Assembly: GCA_964480915.1 (NCBI GenBank)
Contig: CAYZRS010000028.1
Span: forward strand, 1-64,000
Length of the DNA stretch: 64,000 bases
DNA from: CAWGCE01 sp964480915
Lineage (GTDB): Bacteria > Planctomycetota > Planctomycetia > Pirellulales > Pirellulaceae
Direction: 5' to 3'
The notes under the pieces were generated by a model. The model had not been told where the DNA came from. It did no database searches and worked only from the letters and a program-made list of their open reading frames with translations. The translations under genes and the position numbers were made by a program. Shown one piece after another: positions 1-9,327 of this stretch (position 1 is the stretch's first letter; every line of letters begins with the position of its first letter).

Positions 1-36
1 CTCAATCGGCAATCGATGCGACCATTCGGCAACCAT

Positions 37-663
37 TCATGAGCACACTCTCACCCCGTTATCGTCAACAAGGATGCTTCCGGCGGCAAAAAGTTGGAGA
101 ACTTCTGGAAGCAATTCACATTCTTGGGCAAAGACTCGAGCTGCCAACGCATCCGCCGTGTCCGTCGGTTCCACATCGACCGATCTCTGCCGCACGATGG
201 GCCCATGATCGTACTCGTCGTCGACGATGTGGACGGTGCAGCCTGTTTTGGTCACACCGGCGGCGAGCACCGCTTCGTGGACTCGTTTTCCATAGAATCC
301 GGCGCCGCAGAAATCAGGAATCAGTGAAGGGTGAATATTGATGACTCGCCCGGCAAAGTCACTGGGGATGAGTAAGTGTTTTAGGAACCCGGCCATCACG
401 ACCAATTCAACATCGGCGGCACGAACCGCTGCGAAAACGGCGTCACGGTAGGCCTCGGGCGAGCCGTGTTTCTGACGTTCGATCGTGCTGGATGGAATGC
501 CGGCCTCTTTGGCAAACGAGAGGCCACCCGCCCGTGGGTTGCTGCTGATGACCAAGCGAATTTCTACCGACAGCTGATTTGTCGCGATTCGGTCGATCAT
601 ATTCTTAAGCGTCGTGCCGCCGCCTGAAATGAGCACGGCGATTGGAAAACGAGCCTCATTCAT
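37..663 (-). CDS. purN: Phosphoribosylglycinamide formyltransferase
   Basis: The 208-residue product matches the folate-dependent GAR transformylase, which transfers a formyl group from 10-formyl-THF to glycinamide ribonucleotide in cytoplasmic de novo purine synthesis. Visible family marks are the phosphate-binding SGGGTTL near residues 13-19, the catalytic Asn109 and His111 in INIHPSLIP, and the Asp149 in VDDEYDHGPI. Length is normal for the family. The open frame continues upstream to 855, but the first residue that fits PurN is the ATG at 663; upstream residues look non-native. This ATG lies inside the last codons of the upstream amidohydrolase gene (8-base overlap), so translation is probably coupled. 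An in-frame ATG two codons earlier (669) is a possible alternative. Function is very likely; the operon link is inference. Confidence 0.95.
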   Translation of the reverse strand: MNEARFPIAVLISGGGTTLKNMIDRIATNQLSVEIRLVISSNPRAGGLSFAKEAGIPSSTIERQKHGSPEAYRDAVFAAVRAADVELVVMAGFLKHLLIPSDFAGRVINIHPSLIPDFCGAGFYGKRVHEAVLAAGVTKTGCTVHIVDDEYDHGPIVRQRSVDVEPTDTADALAARVFAQECELLPEVLQLFAAGSILVDDNGVRVCS

Positions 664-1924
664 CGGCATTCCTTTCGCCGCGACTGACCACATTCCCGTC
701 AATGATCGTTCCCACGCAGTGCGTGACATATTCGAACGGATCACCGTCGAATAGCGCCAGGTCGCCATCTTTGCCGACCTTGATCGATCCGACTCGATCC
801 TCAACTCCCAAAATTTGGGCCGCCTCGATAGTAATCGTCGCCAGGGCCTGCTCAAACGTTAATCCATTGGCGGCTGCAATGGCCGCTTCGAACAAGACGA
901 CGCGTGTCTTCGGGACGTAAGCTTCAAAACCGCTTTGGATCGCCACTGGAATCCCTGCTTCGACCAACTTGGCCGCTGTCTCGAAGCTCATGTTCTCACG
1001 ATCACCGACCGCCCTGGCCATGCTGGGATGAATGATCACGGGCACCTTGGCCGTTTTGATTTCTTCCATCAACAGGTAAGACTCGGCCGCTCCATCCAAC
1101 CAGAGCTTGAATCCAAATTCCTCAGCCAGCCGCAGCGCGTTGGTAATATCTTGAGCACGATGCGCCGTGATCATCAGCGGCGTTTTTCCCTCAATGACTT
1201 TGGCGAGTGCCTCCAACGTCAGATCGCGAGCCGCCGGTTCATCCGATTCGCCATCTTCCTTGCTTTTCTGGTCCTTCGTCGCATCTTTCGCCTCGGGAGA
1301 CTGCTGGCGAGCATACTCTTGAGCCGCGATCAATTTCGAACGCAGCATCTGCAACATCTTGCCGCGGGTCCCCGGCGATTCCTTGCCCGATTTACGAGCC
1401 TCGGACGACAGCGTGGTCGCGATCGACGCTTGGGCGTTCAACAACATCTCTTCCAGCGGACCTTCTGCCGTTTTGATCACCATCGTTTGCCCCGAAATCA
1501 ACTCGCCCGGCGCATGGCCCGTATTGACCGTCGTGACGCCGAAACCGCGAACCCAAGCGACCAATTCGTCGCGTCCATTGTAAGCGTCGATCGCTCGCAA
1601 AGCGGGCTGGATGGGGTCAGAACTTTCCAGCTGGTCCTGGTCCTGATCCTGATTCAGCATGCCGGTCAAACCGACAACAGTATGAGCATCGACAAACCCC
1701 GGAACCACGACGGCCGCTTCGAGCGTCTCGACTCCTTCCGGAATTTCGATTTGATCACTGGGACCGAGCGCTTTGATTTTGCCTGCTTCCATCAGCACGA
1801 CACCATTTTTGATCGGGTCGCCTTCCATGGTGTAAATCATCTCGGCGCGGACGGCCACTTGTGCCGCCACCGATGACCAGCCGGCAGAAAAGAGAACGAC
1901 GAATAGTCCAACACTGCGAATCAT
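656..1924 (-). CDS. Exported amidohydrolase-like protein with degenerate metal site
   Basis: The 422-residue protein starts at an ATG forming an ATGA overlap with the stop of the preceding gene. Residues 1-22 form a signal peptide (hydrophobic core LFVVLFSAG, then SSVAAQ). The remainder aligns along its length with the neighbouring amidohydrolase, including the N-terminal beta-sandwich, the PGTRGK segment, the EFGF segment and the C-terminal VGSIKVGKDGDLALFDGDPF. However, the HxH metal motif is reduced to AHTV (His81 only), the second His pair is DG, and the HTDD segment is QSGF. A highly charged insert with a QDQDQDQ run and a Lys/Glu/Asp-rich stretch is also present. Catalysis as a metal-dependent hydrolase is doubtful; a non-catalytic partner of the adjacent enzyme is an inference. 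Confidence 0.85.
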   Translation of the reverse strand: MIRSVGLFVVLFSAGWSSVAAQVAVRAEMIYTMEGDPIKNGVVLMEAGKIKALGPSDQIEIPEGVETLEAAVVVPGFVDAHTVVGLTGMLNQDQDQDQLESSDPIQPALRAIDAYNGRDELVAWVRGFGVTTVNTGHAPGELISGQTMVIKTAEGPLEEMLLNAQASIATTLSSEARKSGKESPGTRGKMLQMLRSKLIAAQEYARQQSPEAKDATKDQKSKEDGESDEPAARDLTLEALAKVIEGKTPLMITAHRAQDITNALRLAEEFGFKLWLDGAAESYLLMEEIKTAKVPVIIHPSMARAVGDRENMSFETAAKLVEAGIPVAIQSGFEAYVPKTRVVLFEAAIAAANGLTFEQALATITIEAAQILGVEDRVGSIKVGKDGDLALFDGDPFEYVTHCVGTIIDGNVVSRGERNADE

Positions 1925-3255
1925 TGCGAGTCCCCAAAACAGCAAAAGTACGGTTGTTGGTCATGACCGGCACCATATCCGCCGACGGCATACAGTCGAT
2001 CGTCCTCTTGCGTGCGATCAAAAGCCAGCTGACCTTCCACCCATGTCTGCTCAACCTTCGTGTAGACGCTGAATGGGTCTCCGCTGAGCACAATCAAGTC
2101 GCCATCCTTACCTGGTTCCAAGCTGCCAATGCGCTTTTGCAAACCGATCATTTCCGCACCCGCCAGCGTCAGCCCTTCCAAGGCCATTTTGCGTGACATG
2201 CCTGCTCGTACAGCAAAGGCGGCCATACGAAAGAAAATACGTGAGTCGGTGATCCAGTCATCCGTATGAAACGCGGTGCGAACACCGGCCTCTTCCAGCA
2301 CCTTGCCCGTCCTCATCAGGAGGTATCGAGCCTCCAACTTTCCACCCGGCGAATCGACAAGAATCATCGAACAAGGGGCGCCCGCTTTGGCGATCTCTTC
2401 GGCAACGATCCAACCTTCACTCACATGATGGAGCACCACCGAAAATCCAAATTCTCGCGACAACCGGAGCACGGTCATGATGTCGTCATGGCGGTGGGTA
2501 TGGTGGTGAACGATCCGCTTACCCTGCATCGCCTCGACCAACGTTTCCAAGTGGAGGTCACGAGCCGGCATTTTGTCGGCGTCGTCACCGGCCCGTTCAA
2601 TTTTCGCTTGGTACTCACGCGCTTTGATGTACTGTTCGCGAACGAGGAACGCCGACTTGCCTCGTGTCCCCGGAAATGGCGCGTCACGAATCGAATTCGT
2701 TCCGTTGGCCATCTTCAATCCGCCGAGTGGTTTCCCTCCATCATCGCGAATGAAAATGTCGTCGATCTTGGCAGGAGGCCCGTCCGCAAAGCGAAGTTTT
2801 ACATAAATGGTGCGGCCGCTAATGAGGTGTCCCGAGCCCGGCATGATGTTCAGCGTCGTCAGCCCACCGGCCAATGCTCGGCGAAAACCGGAGTCGCGCA
2901 CATTCAATGATTCGAGCACGCGCACGCCTGGCTGGATCGGTCCGCTGCCGTCGGCGGCCCCAATGCCGCCGATGTGGCTGTGAGTACAAATCAGCCCAGG
3001 CATGATCGTCTTGCCCTTCGCATCGACTTGCTTCGCGCCGGCGGGAACGGTTACTTCGTCAGTTTTTCCAATGGCCGAAATCTTGCCATCTTCGATCAAC
3101 AGCACCCCCTCTTCAATTTCCTCACCCGCAATCGGGATAATGTGGGCGCCGATGAACGCGGTCGTTTCGGCCGTCGCGAACGGCACGCTTCCGAAGAACG
3201 ACATCGTCAGGAGAAAAAACGGGGCGACAAGAGGCCGCTCGCTAAAGATATTCAT
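1921..3255 (-). CDS. Exported metal-dependent amidohydrolase
   Basis: A 444-residue amidohydrolase-superfamily protein of the imidazolonepropionase/cyclic-dipeptidase-like type with an N-terminal signal peptide (PFFLLTMSFF, cleavage near ATAE). Metal-site motifs are intact: THSH (His92, His94), the His-rich HHHTHRHDD segment, LHHVSEG and FHTDD. The C-terminal beta-sandwich return, GSLEPGKDGDLIVLSGDPF, is typical. It is expected to act outside the cytoplasmic membrane on an unknown C-N-bonded substrate such as a peptide or cyclic amide. It is followed by the degenerate paralogue with a 4-base ATGA overlap, so the two are probably made in equal amounts. The last about 30 residues (YGAGHDQQPYFCCF) extend past the usual fold. 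Substrate cannot be named from sequence. Confidence 0.9.
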   Translation of the reverse strand: MNIFSERPLVAPFFLLTMSFFGSVPFATAETTAFIGAHIIPIAGEEIEEGVLLIEDGKISAIGKTDEVTVPAGAKQVDAKGKTIMPGLICTHSHIGGIGAADGSGPIQPGVRVLESLNVRDSGFRRALAGGLTTLNIMPGSGHLISGRTIYVKLRFADGPPAKIDDIFIRDDGGKPLGGLKMANGTNSIRDAPFPGTRGKSAFLVREQYIKAREYQAKIERAGDDADKMPARDLHLETLVEAMQGKRIVHHHTHRHDDIMTVLRLSREFGFSVVLHHVSEGWIVAEEIAKAGAPCSMILVDSPGGKLEARYLLMRTGKVLEEAGVRTAFHTDDWITDSRIFFRMAAFAVRAGMSRKMALEGLTLAGAEMIGLQKRIGSLEPGKDGDLIVLSGDPFSVYTKVEQTWVEGQLAFDRTQEDDRLYAVGGYGAGHDQQPYFCCFGDSQ

Positions 3256-3400
3256 AGGTCGTCTTCATTTTCGAAGCATCGAATCGTCAGGAAAAGTCCT
3301 GGCCCCCATCCCATCAGAGCTTGAAGCCAGTCCCCGATTCTACGTGCCAACGCTTGGCGACGTTAGTCGTCAAGCTGAAAGTTCGGCACCAGAATTCGGA

Positions 3401-6400
3401 TCACGACTTAGATTCCTGCAGCACAGGAGAGACGAACAGCTGGGCCGAATAGTCTCCCACGCTCACCTCGGTCGCTTCCACCGCAGCGATGGCGCTTTCC
3501 TGGAGACTGGCGGCCAGAGTTTCCTGTTGGATATATGTCGAATTCTCTTTGATCGCCTTCGTCAATTCTGGATCGCCGGTGACGATCCCCACGTCGATGC
3601 GATCGTTGTACTCCAGGTCCAGCTCCTTGCGGCGATCTTGGACGGCGCGGACCACATCGCGAGCCACGCCCTCTCGTACCAGCTCGTCGGTGAGCTCGGT
3701 CGCCAAGACAACGACGCAGTGTTTGCCTTGAGCGGCCGCCCAACCTTCTTTCGCTTTGATGCCGATTTCGATCTGCTCCCGAGTCAACTCGACCGCGTCA
3801 CCACTCTCAAGCGTCAAGGTGATCTTGCCGTCCGCTTCCAGTTGCGACAGTAGCGTTCCACCATCGGCCGCCCCCAACAGTTTCTTCACGGCCGGCATGT
3901 TCTTCCCCAGCAACTTGCCCAGCAATTTGAAATTCGGTTTCACTTCGTAAGTGATGTACTGATCGGCCTCTTGCGCAAATTCAACCTCTTTGACATTCAG
4001 TTCTTCTTCGATCAGTGAAGCGTGCGACGCGAGCCATTCCCGATGGTCATCGCTGGCCAGGATCACCTCGACCTTCGCCAGCGGCTGGCGAACTTTCAAT
4101 TTGGCATTCATGCGAGCCGACCGTCCCAACGACGAGACCTCACGCGCCAACTCCATCTGCGCCGAGAGCGTCTCGTTGATGACCGCTTCGTCCGCGACCG
4201 GGTAGTCGCACAAATGGACGCTTTGCGGGACCGAATCGCCCAGACTCCCGGCAAGGTTCTGCCACAACGTTTCCGCCAGGAACGGCGTGAACGGCGCCAC
4301 CAACTTGGTTGTCGTAACGAGACACTCGTACAGCGTCCAATAGGCGTCCAACTTGTCCTGGTCGTTCTTGTCGGGGCTCCAGTAGCGACGCCGGCTCCGC
4401 CGCACAAACCAATTCGAAAGGCCATCGACGAACTCGTTCAATGCCGCACACGCTAGGTAGTTATCGTAAGCGTCCATTTTTTCGGTCACGACCTGCACGG
4501 TACGATGCAACTCGGACAGCACCCAACGGTCCAATTCGCTACGCTCCGATGCGACCCGATACCCTTGGGAACCGGCCAGCGACTTAGCATCAACCTGTCC
4601 TATTTCGGCTACGTCAGCCAGCGCGGCAGCCGGATCAAACCCGTCCATGTTGGCGTAGATCACGAAAAACGAATAGACATTCCACAGCCGAAGAAGGAAT
4701 TCGGGAATGCTGTCCTTGATCGCCCGTTCGCTGTAACGGATCGACGTCCATGGCACTTGATTGGCAAAGAAGTACCAGCGCAGCGCGTCGGCTCCGTACT
4801 TCTCGAAGATTTCGTTGGGCTCGCGGTAATTCCGCTTGCTCTTGGACATCTTCTGACCATCTTCACCCAGCATCAGGCCGAGCACGATGCAGTTGCGAAA
4901 CGGATGTGGAAATTCGCTGACCGGGTATTTGCCTTGCTCATCGCCAGCCAACAACGTGCTGATCGCGAGCTGGCTGTAGAACCAACCTCGCGTTTGGTCG
5001 ATCGCTTCGCTGATGAAGTCGGCCGGGAACTGTTCGGCAAATTGATCTTCATTTTTGTGCGGCCAGCCCCACTGAGCAAACGGCATGGCGCCCGAGTCAT
5101 ACCAGCAATCGATCACTTCGGTCACGCGACGCATTCGTTTCCCCGGTGCCTGGGGCGAATCGTAGGTCACGGCGTCGATGTAAGGCTTATGCACCTTCAG
5201 ATCGTCTGCCATCTCGGGATTGGCCTGCTTGGCTTCATCCCAAACTTCGGTGCCTGTCATACCGGGCTTAGCCAGTAGCTCGTCATAGCTACCGATCGCT
5301 TCCTTGTATCCGGTCTCCTCACACACCCAAACGGGTAACGGAGTCCCCCAATACCGTTCCCGCGACAGCGCCCAATCGACATTCGATTCCAGGAAGTTTC
5401 CGAAACGCCCCTCTTGGATGTGATCGGGCAACCAGTTGATCTGGCGGTTGTTGGCCAGCATGTCTTCTTTGAATTGAGTCGTGCGAATGAACCAACTGCG
5501 GCGCGGATACTGGATCAGCGGATCTTCGTCGGCTCGCCAGCAAAACGGATAATCGTGCAAGTACTGTTCTTGATGATAGAGCAGCTCGCGAGCCTTCAGA
5601 TTGCGCGAGATGTCCTTGTCGGCCTCTTTCACCCAGCGACCAGCGAAGTCGCCCGCTTCGTCGGTGAATTTCCCATCCGGCCCGACGGCACAGATGAGCT
5701 CCGGGCCCGATTCTGCCGCATATCGCTTCTGCTCCGCGATCAGCACTTCGTAATCGACCTCACCAAAAGCCGGCGCTTGGTGCACCAGTCCGGTACCGCT
5801 GTCGGTCGTCACGAAATCGGCGGCCACAACTTTCCAAGCCACATGCTCGTTGCCTCCCGCGACCAGCGTCCCTTGCTGATCGGCCAGTTTCGCATAATAG
5901 AAATCGAACGGCGGCACATACCGTTGGCCCAACAATTCAGAACCGAGGCAAGTCGACTCGACCGTCAATTCCCGTTTGACCTTCGCCGCGATGGTTTCTA
6001 CGAGGGCCGAGGCGAGGATTAGTTTCTGACCACTTTCCGCGTCGATGACGGTCGAATATTCCAGTTGCGGATTCACAGCCGCGAACTGATTGCTGGGCAA
6101 GGTCCAAGGAGTCGTTGTCCACACGAGTAGCGACGTGTCGGGCGCATCGACCAATGGGAAACGGACGAAAACGCTGGGGTCGGCCACTTCGCGGTAACCT
6201 TGGCCGACTTCTCCGGCACTCAAGGCAGTCCCACCTTGAGCCCACCACCAAACGATTTTGTGACCTTGATAGAGCAGGTCACGATCGAACAAGTTCTTCA
6301 GCGACCACCAAACGCTCTCGACGTAACTTTGATGATACGTGACGTAGGCCTCTTCCAAATTGACCCAAAACCCTAGTCGTTCGGTCAGCCGTTCCCATTC

Positions 6401-6787
6401 TTGCATGTATCGCCAAACGCTACTTTGGCACAACTGAATGAACGGCTCGACACCGTAATTTTCGATGTCTTCTTTCGAGTGGATTCCGAGTTCTTTGCAG
6501 ACTTCGACTTCGACGGGCAAACCGTGCGTATCCCAGCCCGCTTTCCGTTCGCAATGGAATCCGCGCATCGTGCGATAGCGGGGGAACAGATCCTTGATCG
6601 CTCGCGTGAGACAGTGACCCGGGTGAGGCATCCCGTTCGCTGTCGGCGGTCCTTCAAAGAAGACGAATTTCGGAGCACCAGCACGGGCTGCCAGCGACTT
6701 CTGGTAAATGCCGTTCTGCTTCCAAAATTCGAGAATCTCGGCTTCTTGATTCGGAAAACTGACGTGCTTTGGGATTTCGGCAAACAT
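3401..6787 (-). CDS. ileS: Isoleucyl-tRNA synthetase, long eukaryotic-type form
   Basis: This 1128-residue class I synthetase charges tRNA-Ile with isoleucine in the cytoplasm. The HIGH signature is HPGH (residues 55-58) within FEGPPTANG...; KMSKS is at residues 646-650, followed by the anticodon-binding helical domain and a C-terminal extension. The size and KMSKSKRNYREP context fit the long 'type 2' IleS found in eukaryotes and some bacteria rather than the usual bacterial form of about 930 residues. The CP1 editing region lies between about 190 and 400. The ATG at 6787 gives the expected N-terminus. It is transcribed toward the amidohydrolase pair, about 145 bases away. Type 2 IleS enzymes are known for lower mupirocin sensitivity; that is family knowledge, not tested here. 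Confidence 0.97.
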   Translation of the reverse strand: MFAEIPKHVSFPNQEAEILEFWKQNGIYQKSLAARAGAPKFVFFEGPPTANGMPHPGHCLTRAIKDLFPRYRTMRGFHCERKAGWDTHGLPVEVEVCKELGIHSKEDIENYGVEPFIQLCQSSVWRYMQEWERLTERLGFWVNLEEAYVTYHQSYVESVWWSLKNLFDRDLLYQGHKIVWWWAQGGTALSAGEVGQGYREVADPSVFVRFPLVDAPDTSLLVWTTTPWTLPSNQFAAVNPQLEYSTVIDAESGQKLILASALVETIAAKVKRELTVESTCLGSELLGQRYVPPFDFYYAKLADQQGTLVAGGNEHVAWKVVAADFVTTDSGTGLVHQAPAFGEVDYEVLIAEQKRYAAESGPELICAVGPDGKFTDEAGDFAGRWVKEADKDISRNLKARELLYHQEQYLHDYPFCWRADEDPLIQYPRRSWFIRTTQFKEDMLANNRQINWLPDHIQEGRFGNFLESNVDWALSRERYWGTPLPVWVCEETGYKEAIGSYDELLAKPGMTGTEVWDEAKQANPEMADDLKVHKPYIDAVTYDSPQAPGKRMRRVTEVIDCWYDSGAMPFAQWGWPHKNEDQFAEQFPADFISEAIDQTRGWFYSQLAISTLLAGDEQGKYPVSEFPHPFRNCIVLGLMLGEDGQKMSKSKRNYREPNEIFEKYGADALRWYFFANQVPWTSIRYSERAIKDSIPEFLLRLWNVYSFFVIYANMDGFDPAAALADVAEIGQVDAKSLAGSQGYRVASERSELDRWVLSELHRTVQVVTEKMDAYDNYLACAALNEFVDGLSNWFVRRSRRRYWSPDKNDQDKLDAYWTLYECLVTTTKLVAPFTPFLAETLWQNLAGSLGDSVPQSVHLCDYPVADEAVINETLSAQMELAREVSSLGRSARMNAKLKVRQPLAKVEVILASDDHREWLASHASLIEEELNVKEVEFAQEADQYITYEVKPNFKLLGKLLGKNMPAVKKLLGAADGGTLLSQLEADGKITLTLESGDAVELTREQIEIGIKAKEGWAAAQGKHCVVVLATELTDELVREGVARDVVRAVQDRRKELDLEYNDRIDVGIVTGDPELTKAIKENSTYIQQETLAASLQESAIAAVEATEVSVGDYSAQLFVSPVLQESKS

Positions 6788-7235
6788 GCAGGCAGCTACT
6801 CTCTACGGCGAATTGGGCCAAGAAACAGTGGACGGGCTCCTTCACAGAGCCACGTCGCCGTTCACGGTTCGGCACCCAGGGTGCTTGACCGTAAGACACT
6901 ACGATAACCGTTTCGCAGCAATCGCGGCAGATCGGGTGGCTGGACCTCTCAGAGACCGACGAGCCAGCCATCCTCACCGTGTCCCCACCACGTATCGACA
7001 GGGCCTGCCTGAAAACCAATGACCTGGACCTGTGACCGATGTCCCGGCACATCGGCTGTCGATCCGCCCGGCTCCATTCACTTCCGGCGGGAAACCGCCC
7101 GATACTTCCCCACCTGCTAGGAGAGCCGGATGCAACAAATGATGGCTGGCAGGTGGCCCATCAGAGTGCCGGCGGCGATTGGCGGCGATTGATGGCGATT
7201 GGGTGGGCGAATTGCCGCCCATCAATGGCCGGTGC
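6788..7235. other. Intergenic region without recognisable gene
   Basis: About 450 bases lie between the ileS start and the end of the TPR gene. Several short frames are open on both strands, but none resembles a protein and none has a good ribosome binding site. The only structure seen is a three-copy 10-base tandem repeat at 7171-7200. The ileS promoter and leader should lie in the left half; no T-box features were recognised. Confidence 0.6.
7171..7200. repeat. 10-base tandem repeat, three copies
   Basis: Two identical copies of GGCGGCGATT (7171-7180 and 7181-7190) are followed by a third with two changes, GATGGCGATT (7191-7200). The array sits in the non-coding region downstream of the TPR gene's stop codon. 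It is probably a slippage repeat. Confidence 0.7.
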
Positions 7236-7646
7236 TTACGCGAACAGGGCGAGGACATCGAAGTACCGCAGATCGGATCGCAGCAGTTCGAGGTCGGCGT
7301 CGGCTTCGAGATGAGCCAGATCGCTGTAGCCGGTACGGACGGCTCGCTTCAAAGCCCGGAGCCCGCTTTCCACATTCCCCAGCATCGAAAACGAACAGGC
7401 TTGGTTGTAGTGGGCGACTGAATCGGCCGCATCCAATGCAAGAATGCGTTGATTCAATTCCAACGCCTGTTCGTAAGCTCCGCGACGAGCCACGACCTCG
7501 ACAAGTCGGCGTAACACAGCAAGGTTGTCCGGGTTGCGTCGTAACACAGCGTCGTAAAACTGCTCGTCGAATTCATCCTGCAGCGAATCTTCACACACCA
7601 ACTCGTCAAATAAGTCAGCTGCAAAAAGATCGTCAATGGATGCCAT
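7236..7646 (-). CDS. Small TPR-repeat protein
   Basis: A 136-residue soluble protein. After an acidic N-terminus (MASIDDLFAADLFDELV...), residues about 30-115 form tetratricopeptide-like helices, with DNLAVLRRLVEVVARRGAYEQALELNQRILALD and DSVAHYNQACSFSMLGNVESGLRALKRAV-type signatures (each read here as a typical 34-residue unit). No catalytic motif is present, so a protein-protein adaptor role is most likely. The ATG at 7646 is preceded by a purine-rich GGGGCGAAAGC; a longer start at 7670 would add eight residues and is less likely. The last repeat ends close to the C-terminus. Partner unknown. Confidence 0.75.
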   Translation of the reverse strand: MASIDDLFAADLFDELVCEDSLQDEFDEQFYDAVLRRNPDNLAVLRRLVEVVARRGAYEQALELNQRILALDAADSVAHYNQACSFSMLGNVESGLRALKRAVRTGYSDLAHLEADADLELLRSDLRYFDVLALFA

Positions 7647-7744
7647 GCTTTCGCCCCGCAATTCAAACACGAAAAAGATTCGAAGTCGCCAATTTTAGAT
7701 GGAACCGAAACGGGCAACCAGCCTAAAAAGAGAAGACGGACCCG

Positions 7745-8140
7745 TTAGCTGATGTCGATGCCAAGATCGAATTCGTCTTCGTCTTTGAATTCTTCGTCTT
7801 CGATCTCTTCTTCGAAGTCGTCATCAAAGTCATCGTCGAAATCGTCTTCGTTGAATTCATCCACTTCCACGGGTTCCGGTTCCGGTTCGGGATCGGGTAC
7901 CACCGGGGGCTCTGCGACCGGCACATTGTCTTCTTTGCCGTCGGCGTCGTCCACTTTCGGTTCGTCGCTTGGATCATCGGTGTCGGGAGCCGGATCGTCA
8001 TCCGAGGCGATGATCGTGATCGGTAACGGTCGATTCGTTTCGTCTTCGGACGTATCCCAACCAATTTGAACGGTTGTCATTCCCAGCAACGTCATCCCAA
8101 CAACTCCAAAAAGCAGACTCAGATCGGTACCCCTGCGCAC
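7745..8140 (-). CDS. Membrane-anchored, extremely acidic hypothetical protein
   Basis: A 131-residue frame starting at GTG. A short basic N-terminus (RRGTD) precedes one hydrophobic segment (LSLLFGVVGMTLLGMT, about residues 7-22), followed by a tail composed mostly of Asp, Glu and Pro, including PEPEPEP and repeated DDFDDDF patterns. The predicted topology is a single anchor with a disordered acidic tail outside the membrane. No domain is recognised. The acidic tail arises from GAx-rich repeats, so the frame could be favoured by composition, but the anchor plus tail layout is plausible for a real gene. It is followed by the TPR gene on the same strand, about 100 bases downstream. An ATG start at 8095 would cut off most of the anchor. 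Confidence 0.5.
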   Translation of the reverse strand: MRRGTDLSLLFGVVGMTLLGMTTVQIGWDTSEDETNRPLPITIIASDDDPAPDTDDPSDEPKVDDADGKEDNVPVAEPPVVPDPEPEPEPVEVDEFNEDDFDDDFDDDFEEEIEDEEFKDEDEFDLGIDIS

Positions 8141-8562
8141 CGGAGAATTGCGTCAATTTGGCACGTTTGATGGGTTTGTCAAGCGCGCCGTGGACCACCT
8201 CGAGGAAAGTTTCTTCGATCAAGAAACTCAACAAGAAAAAGTGTCCAGTCAAACGCCGCTCGCTGACCAACATCCAGAACAGACGGATCCAGACGTAATC
8301 GCTCCGATGTCCCAACGTGGCGGCTCGAATTCGGCCAATTCCGCAGCATCCCACCCGGCTCCACGCCTTCGGTTCTGACTGCGTCGGCCGACAGGAACTC
8401 GAAAAGCTCGCTGACAAATGGCCGGTCAACTCGGTCGCCCGTCTGCCGAGTCGCGCAGCGGAGCATCCCCTACAAGGCTCAAATCTTTCGGAATCGAGTT
8501 GGAGCGGACCGGGGCTGTGGAACGCGCCGCTCTGACACAGGAACTCTCAACCGCAAGTCGAT
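8141..8562. other. Region with overlapping open frames, no recognised gene
   Basis: About 420 bases separate the acidic protein from the membrane protein. Two minus-strand frames and two plus-strand frames are open through much of it. One minus frame (ending at 7998) contains a hydrophobic patch but is rich in Arg, Cys, Ser and Trp and runs into the acidic gene in a different frame. None has a convincing start or homology, so no gene is called. Confidence 0.5.
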
Positions 8563-9327
8563 TCACCCGACGGCGCGACTGGCTTTGATTGTCTTGAGGC
8601 CGGTGAAAATATTCCAAACGACCTGCATGCTGACGAACCAGATCATGCCCAACACGGTTGCTTCCAGATGGCCAGACAGGACTCCAATGACTCCCACCAA
8701 TCCGACGCAGACCCCCAAGCCACCAGGAACTCGCCAGGGATGCTTCTGTTCGAGCATCGCCAACGACCAAAGCAAGACACCCAGCGACATTCCGAGGACG
8801 CCCAGCAGTGCCGTGACTCGATTGATTTCCCACAGGATAGCTCCCATGGCCTCAACAACGGCCAATTCTTGAACGCCCGTGTCGAGCAGCCTTTCCGACC
8901 ACCCGAAGAAGACAAATCCGTCCACGGACGCGGCGCCGGCCATAGACAACGCACCGAACCCGTACGCCACCATTCCCGCCCGCACGCAAATCCGCTCGAA
9001 TCCTAGCGAGCTGGCGACGTAGCTGGTAGCCAAAACAAACAGCCCAACCACCACCAGCATGGTTCCGTGCACCAACTTATTTTCAAACCGTCGCGACAGT
9101 CGCCCATCGACAAATTTGGCGATCGAGTCCCCTTCGCGCCAGTCCCCTTCGCGCCAGCCCCCTTCGCGCCGGTGATCTTCGCCCGGGTGATCTTCGACTC
9201 TGTGACTGTGGTCGGCCGGAGCGGGGTGATGAACGATTCCCGGCAAGGCAACGAGCGAGGCGGCAATCAGAATCATACCTGCCATTCGCGTGGCACCGTT
9301 TTGCGAGTTGTTTTCTGGTGAGTCCAT
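8563..9327 (-). CDS. Multi-pass membrane protein with His-rich loop
   Basis: A 254-residue integral membrane protein. A first hydrophobic segment (MAGMILIAASLVALPGIV) is followed by an external-looking loop rich in His, Asp and Glu (HHPAPADHSHRVEDHPGEDH) and by short repeats of the type WREGD. Five to six further transmembrane segments follow, starting at LVHGTMLVVVGLFVLATSYV. The family is not certain; the overall plan is like DUF4386-type four-to-six-helix proteins, but this is only a resemblance. The ATG at 9327 (MDSPENN) is preferred to longer starts up to 9432, which would place non-native residues before the first helix. It is transcribed divergently from a TetR regulator and is the obvious candidate target. 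A role in metal handling is speculation from the His loop. Confidence 0.75.
   Translation of the reverse strand: MDSPENNSQNGATRMAGMILIAASLVALPGIVHHPAPADHSHRVEDHPGEDHRREGGWREGDWREGDSIAKFVDGRLSRRFENKLVHGTMLVVVGLFVLATSYVASSLGFERICVRAGMVAYGFGALSMAGAASVDGFVFFGWSERLLDTGVQELAVVEAMGAILWEINRVTALLGVLGMSLGVLLWSLAMLEQKHPWRVPGGLGVCVGLVGVIGVLSGHLEATVLGMIWFVSMQVVWNIFTGLKTIKASRAVG
9126..9171 (-). repeat. Short tandem repeat encoding WREGD/G units
   Basis: Three near-identical 15-base copies built on CCCCTTCGCGCCAG (plus-strand reading) lie within the membrane-protein gene and encode the repeated pattern REGGWREGDWREGD on the minus strand. The unit is a multiple of three, so copy number can change without a frameshift. 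Confidence 0.65.

Noticed and set aside
7998..8429. 143-codon minus-strand frame with a hydrophobic patch
   Set aside because: It overlaps the acidic protein gene in another frame, has Arg/Ser/Trp-rich shadow composition and no match to a known family.
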